Origin: an uncultured Clostridia bacterium
Lineage (GTDB): Bacteria; Bacillota; Clostridia; Oscillospirales; Acutalibacteraceae
Direction of reading: 5' to 3'
Assembly: GCA_937877675.1 (NCBI GenBank)
Contig: CALEIS010000102.1
Location: 1 to 23,447, forward strand
Length of the DNA stretch: 23,447 bases
In this document: positions 15,604 to 22,483 of the stretch, in pieces
Numbering within the stretch: position 1 is the first letter of the stretch
How the letters are laid out: each line of letters starts with the position of its first letter
Notes under the pieces: model-generated
Told to the model about the DNA's origin: nothing
The model's input: the letters and a program-made list of their open reading frames with translations, nothing else
The model's database searches: none
Position numbers and translations under genes: made by a program

Positions 15604-16578
15604 ATGGGCTATAAAGATTTAAAATTTCCTGAGAATTCATTATTCTTGGTAACAGGTTGTGCAGGTTTTATTGGTTCTAACCTTTGTGAAGCAATTCTTA
15701 ATATGGGTTATAGAGTTCGTGGTCTTGATGACCTTTCAACAGGTAAACAAGCTAATGTTGATATGTTCCTTGATAATCCTAACTATGAATTTATCAAAGG
15801 TGATATTAAAGACCTTGATACTTGTATGAAGGCTTGTGAAGGTGTTGATTATGTTCTTAATCAGGCTGCTTGGGGTAGTGTTCCAAGAAGTATTGTAATG
15901 CCTATCTTCTATTGCAAAAACAATATCGAAGGTACTCTCAATATGCTTGAAGCAGCACGTCAGTGCGGTGTTAAGAAATTTGTTTACGCATCAAGCTCAT
16001 CAGTTTATGGTGACGAGCCAAACCTTCCAAAGACAGAGGGTAGGGAAGGTAACCTTCTTTCACCTTATGCAGTTACTAAGATGTGTGACGAAGAATGGGC
16101 TAAGATGTACACAATGCACTATGGCCTTGATACTTATGGTATGCGTTATTTCAACGTTTTCGGTCGTCGTCAGGACCCAGATGGTGCTTATGCTGCCGTT
16201 ATTCCAAAATTCTTAAAGCTCTTAATTAACGGTGAAACTCCTACAATTAACGGTGATGGTAAACAGAGCCGTGACTTTACATACATTGATAATGTTATCG
16301 AAGCTAACCTTAAATCCTGCCTCGCATCTCACGAGGCAGCAGGTCAGGCTTACAATATCGCTTACGGCGGAAGAGAATATCTTATTGACATCTATTATGG
16401 TCTTACAAAGGCTTTAGGTGTTGATATTGAACCAAACTTTGGTCCTGACAGAGCAGGTGACATCAAGCATTCAAATGCTGACATCTCAAAGGCAAGAAAG
16501 AATCTTGGTTATGACCCTGACTGGAGCTTCCAGAAAGGTATTGCTGCCGCTATCGAGTGGTATAAGGAGAATTTATAA
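15604..16578 (+). CDS. tviC: UDP-HexNAc(A) 4-epimerase (TviC/WbpP type)
   Basis: SDR-family NAD-dependent C4 epimerase interconverting UDP-GlcNAc/UDP-GalNAc or their C6 acids. The 324-residue protein has GCAGFIG (18-24), LDDLSTG (41-47), the family-typical NQAAWGSVPRS (86-96), the catalytic serines in YASSSSVYG (128-136), YAVTK (Tyr155, Lys159) and RYFNVFGRRQDPDG. The NQAA...GSVPRS stretch and length point to the WbpP/TviC branch, not GalE. I chose the ATG at 15604, 6 nt after TAGGTG (15592-15597); a GTG at 15595 lies within that site. It follows the dehydrogenase by 33 nt and its stop overlaps the next start by one base (TAATG). Combined product is most likely UDP-GalNAcA. Confidence 0.92.
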   Translation: MGYKDLKFPENSLFLVTGCAGFIGSNLCEAILNMGYRVRGLDDLSTGKQANVDMFLDNPNYEFIKGDIKDLDTCMKACEGVDYVLNQAAWGSVPRSIVMPIFYCKNNIEGTLNMLEAARQCGVKKFVYASSSSVYGDEPNLPKTEGREGNLLSPYAVTKMCDEEWAKMYTMHYGLDTYGMRYFNVFGRRQDPDGAYAAVIPKFLKLLINGETPTINGDGKQSRDFTYIDNVIEANLKSCLASHEAAGQAYNIAYGGREYLIDIYYGLTKALGVDIEPNFGPDRAGDIKHSNADISKARKNLGYDPDWSFQKGIAAAIEWYKENL

Positions 16579-17459
16579 TGATTGATTATAAGAAAATAAT
16601 CAGTAGCAGAGAATTGCGTCTTAAATTAATCAATTTACTTGCTTTTATTCCCAATAAGCCTTATTTAAAAATGGTTTATTGGATTAAAGCAGGTAAAAAA
16701 CTTAATTTAAAAAATCCAAGAACATTTTGTGATAAATTAAATTGGATTAAATTAAACGATATCCACCCTGAATATACTGACCTTGTTGATAAGGTTAAGG
16801 TGAGAGACTATGTCAACAATATTATGGGCAGAGATATGTTCTTCCCACTTTATGGTGCATGGGAACATTATGCCGATATTGATTTTGACAGCTTACCTGA
16901 CAAATTTGTCCTTAAATGTAATCACGATTCAGGTAGTGTAAAGATTGTTGCTGATAAGAATTCAATTAATCATGCTGAGTTTGCAAATTTCTTTGAAAAC
17001 AGATTAAAACTCAATCCTTATGTTTTGGGTAGGGAATATCCATATAAAAATGTCAAACCATTGATTATTGCTGAAAAATTTATGGTTCCTGATGGAGAAA
17101 GTGACATTAATGACTATAAGTTTTTCTGCTTTGATGGTAAACCTGAAATGATGTTTATTGCTACCGAACGTAGTGAGGACTGTAAATTCGATTTCTATGA
17201 TATGGACTTCAATCATCTTGACATTGAGAACATTCATCCTAATTCAGAGAAAACTATTGAAAAGCCTGAATGTTTTGAAGAAATGAAGGAAATTGCAGCA
17301 AAGTTGTCAAAAGGTTTTAAGTTTGTAAGATTAGACCTTTATGAAATTCAAGGTAAAATATACTTTGGTGAATATACATTCTTCCATGGCGGTGGTTTCT
17401 GGCCATTCCACCCAGAGAAATATGAAATTAAATATGGTGATTTAATTAAATTAGATTAA
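16578..17459 (+). CDS. TupA-like ATP-grasp protein, first copy
   Basis: A 293-residue protein of the TupA-like ATP-grasp family (PF14305), named after a teichuronopeptide locus in alkaliphilic Bacillus. ATP-grasp enzymes usually join a carboxylate to an amine through an acyl-phosphate. Visible signposts are LPDKFVLKCNHDSGS (106-120) with the probable ATP-binding Lys113, IIAEKFM (163-169), NDYKFFCFDGKP (178-189), VRLDLYE (250-256) and FGEYTFFHGGGFWPF (263-277) with acidic residues that would bind Mg2+. Family members are often labelled glycosyltransferases, but the fold argues for ligase chemistry. AAGGAGA (16564-16570) lies 7 nt before the start, which overlaps the upstream stop. Direct coupling to the uronic-acid genes makes the sugar carboxylate an attractive substrate (inference). 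Confidence 0.85.
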   Translation: MIDYKKIISSRELRLKLINLLAFIPNKPYLKMVYWIKAGKKLNLKNPRTFCDKLNWIKLNDIHPEYTDLVDKVKVRDYVNNIMGRDMFFPLYGAWEHYADIDFDSLPDKFVLKCNHDSGSVKIVADKNSINHAEFANFFENRLKLNPYVLGREYPYKNVKPLIIAEKFMVPDGESDINDYKFFCFDGKPEMMFIATERSEDCKFDFYDMDFNHLDIENIHPNSEKTIEKPECFEEMKEIAAKLSKGFKFVRLDLYEIQGKIYFGEYTFFHGGGFWPFHPEKYEIKYGDLIKLD

Positions 17460-17468
17460 GGTGTTTAT

Positions 17469-18281
17469 ATGAATAAGGGTAAAATATCAATTATAATGGG
17501 AATTTACAATTGCTCCAAAACTCTGCCTGAGGCGATTGATTCGATTATCGCACAGACCTACGAAAATTGGGAACTTATTATGTGTGATGATGCTTCAACA
17601 GACGATACATATAAGATTGCAGAGGAATATAAAAATAAATACCCAGAAAAAATTATACTTATTCGTAACAAAGAGAATAGCAAACTTGCGTTTTCTCTGA
17701 ATCACTGTTTAAAATATGCATCTGGTGAATATGTGGCACGTATGGATGGTGATGACCGTTCAGTTCCTGAAAGATTTGAGAAACAAGTAGCGTTTTTAAA
17801 GGAACATCCAGAAGTTCATCTTGTTGGTACTGCAATGCAAAGGTTTAACGAAAACGGACTTCACAACGTAGATTATCCACCACAAAACGTGGATAGATAT
17901 ACATTAAGAAATAAAATACCTTTTAACCACGCAACGATTCTTACATACAAGTACGTTTATGATGAGCTTGGTGGTTATACTGTTGCTAAACGTACAGTTC
18001 GTGGACAGGATTCTGATTTGTGGTTTAGATTTTTTTATAAAAACTTTGTTGGCGTAAATATGCAAGAGCCATTGTACCTTGTCCGTGAAGATGAAGGTGC
18101 AATTCGTAGAAGAACCATAAAGGTAAGATTAAGCACTTTTCAAACAACCAAGATGGGCTATAAATTGCTTGGATATCCAAAGTGGTGGATAGTTGAAAAG
18201 TTTGTTGTAATGGTTATAAAATGCTTGACACCTTATTTTATTGTTGATAAATACAGGGAGATACAAGCGAAAAAGAAATGA
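17469..18281 (+). CDS. GT2 family glycosyltransferase
   Basis: GT-A fold inverting glycosyltransferase of 270 residues. Motifs are the N-terminal ISIIMGIYNCSKTLPEAI (6-23), QTYENWELIMCDDASTDDT (29-47), ASGEYVARMDGDD (84-96) with the metal-binding Asp-x-Asp at 93-95, PFNHATI, and RGQDSDLWFR, where the acidic pair would include the catalytic base. The last 50 residues contain a hydrophobic, basic segment (YPKWWIVEKFVVMVIKCL) likely to hold it at the membrane. AAGGTG precedes the ATG by 5 nt. It lies between the first TupA-like gene and the second EpsG-like gene. Sugar specificity is unknown. Confidence 0.88.
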   Translation: MNKGKISIIMGIYNCSKTLPEAIDSIIAQTYENWELIMCDDASTDDTYKIAEEYKNKYPEKIILIRNKENSKLAFSLNHCLKYASGEYVARMDGDDRSVPERFEKQVAFLKEHPEVHLVGTAMQRFNENGLHNVDYPPQNVDRYTLRNKIPFNHATILTYKYVYDELGGYTVAKRTVRGQDSDLWFRFFYKNFVGVNMQEPLYLVREDEGAIRRRTIKVRLSTFQTTKMGYKLLGYPKWWIVEKFVVMVIKCLTPYFIVDKYREIQAKKK

Positions 18282-18303
18282 TTTTTGATTGGGTGGTGAA
18301 AAT

Positions 18304-19395
18304 ATGGTAAAGATATACTTTGTTGTGGCATTTGTTTGTAGTGTACTTGCCTATTTTTCTACTTATGGAAAACCTCCTATACAAGATAAATTTGGTGAAT
18401 TACAAAAGAAAAGACAGCGAATCTTTTTTTATATTCTTTTAGTTTTTATTTTGGTTAGTTTTGCGGGTTTCAGAAAGATTTATGCAGGCGGTATGGATGA
18501 ATACGCATATCGTGCTCGATTTGACAAGATTAATGGGATGTCGTTGTCAGAGGCTTTGACATTTACCCCAAGTGAACCATTGATTTCCTTGGTTTTTTAT
18601 ATTGCAACAAGAATGTTTGATACAAGCCAAGGTGTATTGTTGCTGACAAGTATATTAACTTTGGTACCAATAGTGTATAGCTTTTCAAAATATAGTATTG
18701 ATTTTGCTTATGCTGTTGTACTTTTGTTCGCAACAGGACAGGTTTATAGTATGTTTAATGGTATTGCGCAATATTTGGCAGCAGCAATGTACCTTTTTGC
18801 TATTCCGTACATTTATAAACGACAGTTTTGGAAGTATCTTTTGGTTGTTGCAATATGTTGTATGTTCCATATGGCTTCCATTATTTTAATACCAGTGTAT
18901 TTTATTGCTCTTAACAGAACAGATTCAATTAAAGGTATAGGAACAAGTTTGGTTGTTTTGGGTGCTTTAATATTTGCTTATAGTTCTTTAGGTACTATTA
19001 TCAGCACAACAGGTATGCTTGATAACTATATGTTCGTTGTAGAAGAGGGACATCACGGTGTTAATATAATCACTATAGCTATTAACTGTGTTCCAGCTGC
19101 TTTGGCAATATTTACAGGAAGTAGAACTAAAGACGATAAAGCAACCACAGTATGTGCAAATATGTGTATTTTACATGCTTTGATTTATATAGCAAGTATT
19201 ATGGACGTTTATATTGCTCGTTTTGCACTCTTTACTAGTACTTTTGTCATCTTATATCTTTCAAGAGTTACAAAAGTTTTTAGCAACGAATTTAAAATCA
19301 TTTTCAAAATTGCATCTGTTGTTTTGTATTCAGTTGTTTGTTACTTACTGATTAACAATGCACGCTATGTTTTTGAATTTAGATTGTTCTTATAG
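18304..19395 (+). CDS. Second EpsG-family polymerase-like membrane protein
   Basis: Polytopic membrane protein of 363 residues with about 10 hydrophobic segments, matching the EpsG family in layout: a charged loop after segment two (GFRKIYAGGMDEYAY, 55-69), SEPLIS (90-95) in place of FEPGY, NGIAQYLAAAM (152-162) in place of GLRQSIAMS, and a KRQFWKYLL...FHMASI block (172-193). Identity to the EpsG-like protein at 4471 is low by eye, so this is a divergent paralogue and not a recent duplicate. I chose the ATG at 18304 behind GGTGGTGA (18293-18300); a TTG at 18289 lies upstream of that site and would add five residues. Predicted role is polymerisation of lipid-linked units, possibly with a different linkage or for a second polymer. 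Confidence 0.8.
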   Translation: MVKIYFVVAFVCSVLAYFSTYGKPPIQDKFGELQKKRQRIFFYILLVFILVSFAGFRKIYAGGMDEYAYRARFDKINGMSLSEALTFTPSEPLISLVFYIATRMFDTSQGVLLLTSILTLVPIVYSFSKYSIDFAYAVVLLFATGQVYSMFNGIAQYLAAAMYLFAIPYIYKRQFWKYLLVVAICCMFHMASIILIPVYFIALNRTDSIKGIGTSLVVLGALIFAYSSLGTIISTTGMLDNYMFVVEEGHHGVNIITIAINCVPAALAIFTGSRTKDDKATTVCANMCILHALIYIASIMDVYIARFALFTSTFVILYLSRVTKVFSNEFKIIFKIASVVLYSVVCYLLINNARYVFEFRLFL

Positions 19396-19408
19396 GAGAT
19401 GACATTTT

Positions 19409-20374
19409 ATGTCTATTAAACAAAGTATTAAAAAGACTTTAAAACAGTCTGCTGCAGGTGAAGTGTTTTTCTTCTACATACGCATTTTAAGAGAAAGAAT
19501 CAGTATGATGAAATCTGATAAAGATTTTCTTGAGGATGTTTATAAAAAGAGATACGGTACCGACCTTAATTGGACTAACCCTAAAACCTATGGTGAGGTT
19601 GGTGCTTGGTTAAAACTCTTTTATCGTGATGAAAGAATGATTCGCTGCGCTGATAAATATGGCATCCGTGACTATTTGTCAGAATTAGGATATGACAATC
19701 TTTGTAATGAGGTTATCGGCGTATATGACGATGCTAAAAAGATTGACTTTAATTCTTTGCCAGATAAATTTGTAGCAAAAGCAACTCATGGTAGTGGTTG
19801 GAACCTTGTTTGCACAGATAAGAACAAACTCGACTGGAAAAATGAAGTCAGAAAAATGAATATGTGGTTAAAACTTGATTTGACTGCATTCGGAAGAGAG
19901 TGGCATTATAAATATATCAAGCCACAAATTGTAATCGAAAAATTCATTGACCACGAACCACTTAATGACTATAAGTTTATGTGTTTCAATGGTGAGCCAA
20001 TGTTTATGCAATTAAACAATGACTTTGAAGGAAAACACTATGTTGACTTCTATAAACTTGAAAATTGGGAAAAACTTCCAATGTCAATTCAGGGTTATAC
20101 TCGTTCAAACAGAGATATTCCAAAACCTGAAAACTATGAGAAAATGTTTGAACTTGCAAAAGAATTAAGTAAACCTTTCCCATTCGCAAGAATCGACTTT
20201 TATAGCTTTGGTGACACAATTATTCTTGGCGAAATTACATTCTTCACAGGTGGTGCATTAAGACCATTTGTTTCAGAAGAAGGTAATTATGACGAAGTTT
20301 TTGGAACTCTCATTAAACTTCCTGAAGCAAACCATAATTTAGAACTTTATAATAAACTTTACAATAAAAACTGA
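19409..20374 (+). CDS. TupA-like ATP-grasp protein, second copy
   Basis: A 321-residue paralogue of the protein at 16578. Shared landmarks are FNSLPDKFVAKATHGSG (114-130) with probable ATP-binding Lys124, IVIEKFI (174-180), NDYKFMCFNGEP (186-197), FARIDFY (259-265) and LGEITFFTGGALRPF (273-287). It differs in carrying THGSG where the first copy has NHDSG and in a longer, basic N-terminus (residues 1-35). These differences are compatible with a different substrate. Mg2+ and ATP residues look intact in both. AGGAG (19394-19398) precedes the ATG. It follows the second polymerase by 13 nt. Function is inferred as adding an amino-acid-like or other amine group to a surface polymer component. Confidence 0.85.
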   Translation: MSIKQSIKKTLKQSAAGEVFFFYIRILRERISMMKSDKDFLEDVYKKRYGTDLNWTNPKTYGEVGAWLKLFYRDERMIRCADKYGIRDYLSELGYDNLCNEVIGVYDDAKKIDFNSLPDKFVAKATHGSGWNLVCTDKNKLDWKNEVRKMNMWLKLDLTAFGREWHYKYIKPQIVIEKFIDHEPLNDYKFMCFNGEPMFMQLNNDFEGKHYVDFYKLENWEKLPMSIQGYTRSNRDIPKPENYEKMFELAKELSKPFPFARIDFYSFGDTIILGEITFFTGGALRPFVSEEGNYDEVFGTLIKLPEANHNLELYNKLYNKN

Positions 20375-20388
20375 AAGAAGTTGTTTCT

Positions 20389-21483
20389 TTGATTAAGATT
20401 TTATTTTTAACCCAAACCCTTGGCGGTGGCGGTGCTGAACGAGTACTTGTAAATCTCGTCAACAATATGGATAAAACAAAATACGACATCACAGTTGCCA
20501 CAATGTTTGGTGGGGGAGTAAATGAGAAATTTCTCAACGATAATATAAAGTATTTCTGCAAAAAAGCACCTATGTTTCCAGGTGTTTCAAAGGTTATGCG
20601 TTTTATTCCTGCGAAACTTCTCTATAAATATTTTGTGGGAAATGAAAAATATGATGTCGTTGTAGCATTTATGCATGGGCTTCCTGCTAAGGTGATTAGT
20701 GGTTGTACACTTAAGAATGCTAAAAAGATTTCTTGGCTTCACTGTGGTGACATGGAAAAAACAAGTATGTTCAGTTGTTTCCTTAACTTTAAGAGTGCGG
20801 TTAAAGCCTATGGCAGTTTTGATAAAGTTTTAGGTGTTGCAAAAAGTGTTTCAGATGCTTTTTCAAAGAAAACTGGACTTTATGATAATGTAAGTTATTG
20901 TTACAATGTCAACGATACTAATAAAATCTTTAATTTAGCAAAAGAAACAGTTGAATTAGATTACAAAGCACCTTTGGTATGTTCAGTTGGCAGATTTACA
21001 AGCGAAAAAGGCTTTTCAAGACTTATTAAAATCTCTAACAGATTACATAATGAGGGTGTTGACCATACACTTATGCTTATCGGTGGCGGTGCGTTAGAAG
21101 AAACCATCAAAGCAGAGGCAAAGAATCTCAATGAAAATGTTATTTTCACAGGTTTTCAGAATAATCCGTATAAATATTTGAATAAAGCAGATGTTTTCAT
21201 TTGCTCATCTTATTTTGAAGGATTAAGCACAGCAACAACCGAGGCAGTTGTGCTAGGGCTTCCAACAATTTCAACTGATGTTTCAGGTGCAAAAGAAATT
21301 TTGGGAGAAAATAACGAATATGGTCTTGTTGTAGGTATGGAAGACGAAGATTTATATAAAGGTCTTAAAGAAATGCTTACAAACGAAGAACTTCGTGCTT
21401 TATATAAAGAAAAGGCAAAAATCCGTGGTGAATTCTTTAATACAGAAAACGCCGTGAGAGAAACAGTAAAACATTTTGAATAA
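20389..21483 (+). CDS. GT4 family glycosyltransferase
   Basis: GT-B retaining glycosyltransferase of 364 residues. It opens with the group 1 motif GGGGAERVLVNL (12-23), has SWLHCGD (115-121), a donor domain from about 195 with CSVGRFTSEKGF (198-209) and LMLIGGGALEETI (228-240), and the EX7E pair Glu277/Glu285 in EGLSTATTE, followed by GLPTISTDVSGAKEIL. The start is a TTG at 20389 with only a weak AAAGAAG (20374-20380) before it, so translation may be modest or coupled to the upstream gene 14 nt away; a TTG at 20381 meets a stop at once. The sugar transferred is unknown. Confidence 0.88.
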   Translation: MIKILFLTQTLGGGGAERVLVNLVNNMDKTKYDITVATMFGGGVNEKFLNDNIKYFCKKAPMFPGVSKVMRFIPAKLLYKYFVGNEKYDVVVAFMHGLPAKVISGCTLKNAKKISWLHCGDMEKTSMFSCFLNFKSAVKAYGSFDKVLGVAKSVSDAFSKKTGLYDNVSYCYNVNDTNKIFNLAKETVELDYKAPLVCSVGRFTSEKGFSRLIKISNRLHNEGVDHTLMLIGGGALEETIKAEAKNLNENVIFTGFQNNPYKYLNKADVFICSSYFEGLSTATTEAVVLGLPTISTDVSGAKEILGENNEYGLVVGMEDEDLYKGLKEMLTNEELRALYKEKAKIRGEFFNTENAVRETVKHFE

Positions 21484-21495
21484 AGGTGTGTTTTT

Positions 21496-22470
21496 ATGAG
21501 TAAAGTATCAGTCATAGTTCCTGTTTATAATGCTGAAAAGTACTTAAATAAATGTGTTGATAGTTTGCTCAACCAAACACTCCAGGATATTGAAATCATA
21601 TTAGTCGATGACGGTTCTCCTGATAAATCTTCTATAATATGCGATGAATATGCAAAAAAAGATAGTCGCATAAAAGTTATACATAAAACCAATGGTGGTG
21701 TTTCTTCTGCAAGAAACGAGGGTTTGAAGATTGCATCGGGAGAATTTGTAGCTTTTTTAGATTGTGATGATTATATTGAAGCCCGAGCATATGAGGTTGC
21801 ATACGATATTGCAAAAAGCAATTGTTGCGAGTATGTCATGTGGGGCTTCTTTTGTGATTTTGTTGATAAAGATGAAAATATTATAAAACAAACAATTTCA
21901 ATTCCTCAAAGCAAAAAATATGAACCTACTCAAGGAGAAGAGTTATTAAATCTTTCTGGTTATCTTTGGAATAAGTTATATTCAAGACAATTATTGAACG
22001 AACTAAAATTGTCTTTTGATGATAATATAACACTTTATGAAGACTTGCTTTTTAATGCTAAATTCATTACACAAACAACAAAATATGTTTTCATTTCTGA
22101 GGTGTTTACACACTACATACAAAGAAATATAGTTTCCTTGGGAACAAAATATAGAGAGAATTATTTTGAATTAGCAAGTGTTGCGTTGAATTGTCATATA
22201 GAATTATTTAAGTTTTGGAATGTTGATGAAAATGTAATAAGAACGCACATTATAGAGCAGAAGTTTAAAGTTATTTGGGGTGCAATGAGAAATGTTTGTT
22301 GCTCTAAATTAAGTCAAAATGAAAAAAATGAAAAGATAAAACAAATATGCAAAAGAGAAAATTATTCAAAAGATATTCTTTCTGCTAAAAGTCGTGGTAT
22401 GAAGGATATAATTAGAAAATTAATTTTATTAACTCGTTGCAGTAAGTTAATAAGTAAAATTATCAAATAA
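21496..22470 (+). CDS. GT2 family glycosyltransferase
   Basis: GT-A glycosyltransferase of 324 residues, close in layout to the EpsJ/CpsJ-like GT2 enzymes of Firmicutes. Motifs are VSVIVPVYNAEKYL (4-17), NQTLQDIEIILVDDGSPDKS (26-45), GGVSSARNEGL (67-77), FVAFLDCDDY (84-93) with the metal-binding Asp-x-Asp-Asp, and ITLYEDLLFN (178-187) with the catalytic acidic pair. The C-terminal 100 residues are A/T-rich in codon use, basic and probably amphipathic. The ATG follows AAAGGTG. It is the sixth elongating glycosyltransferase of the window. Confidence 0.9.
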   Translation: MSKVSVIVPVYNAEKYLNKCVDSLLNQTLQDIEIILVDDGSPDKSSIICDEYAKKDSRIKVIHKTNGGVSSARNEGLKIASGEFVAFLDCDDYIEARAYEVAYDIAKSNCCEYVMWGFFCDFVDKDENIIKQTISIPQSKKYEPTQGEELLNLSGYLWNKLYSRQLLNELKLSFDDNITLYEDLLFNAKFITQTTKYVFISEVFTHYIQRNIVSLGTKYRENYFELASVALNCHIELFKFWNVDENVIRTHIIEQKFKVIWGAMRNVCCSKLSQNEKNEKIKQICKRENYSKDILSAKSRGMKDIIRKLILLTRCSKLISKIIK

Positions 22471-22483
22471 GGAGAGTAGTAAG

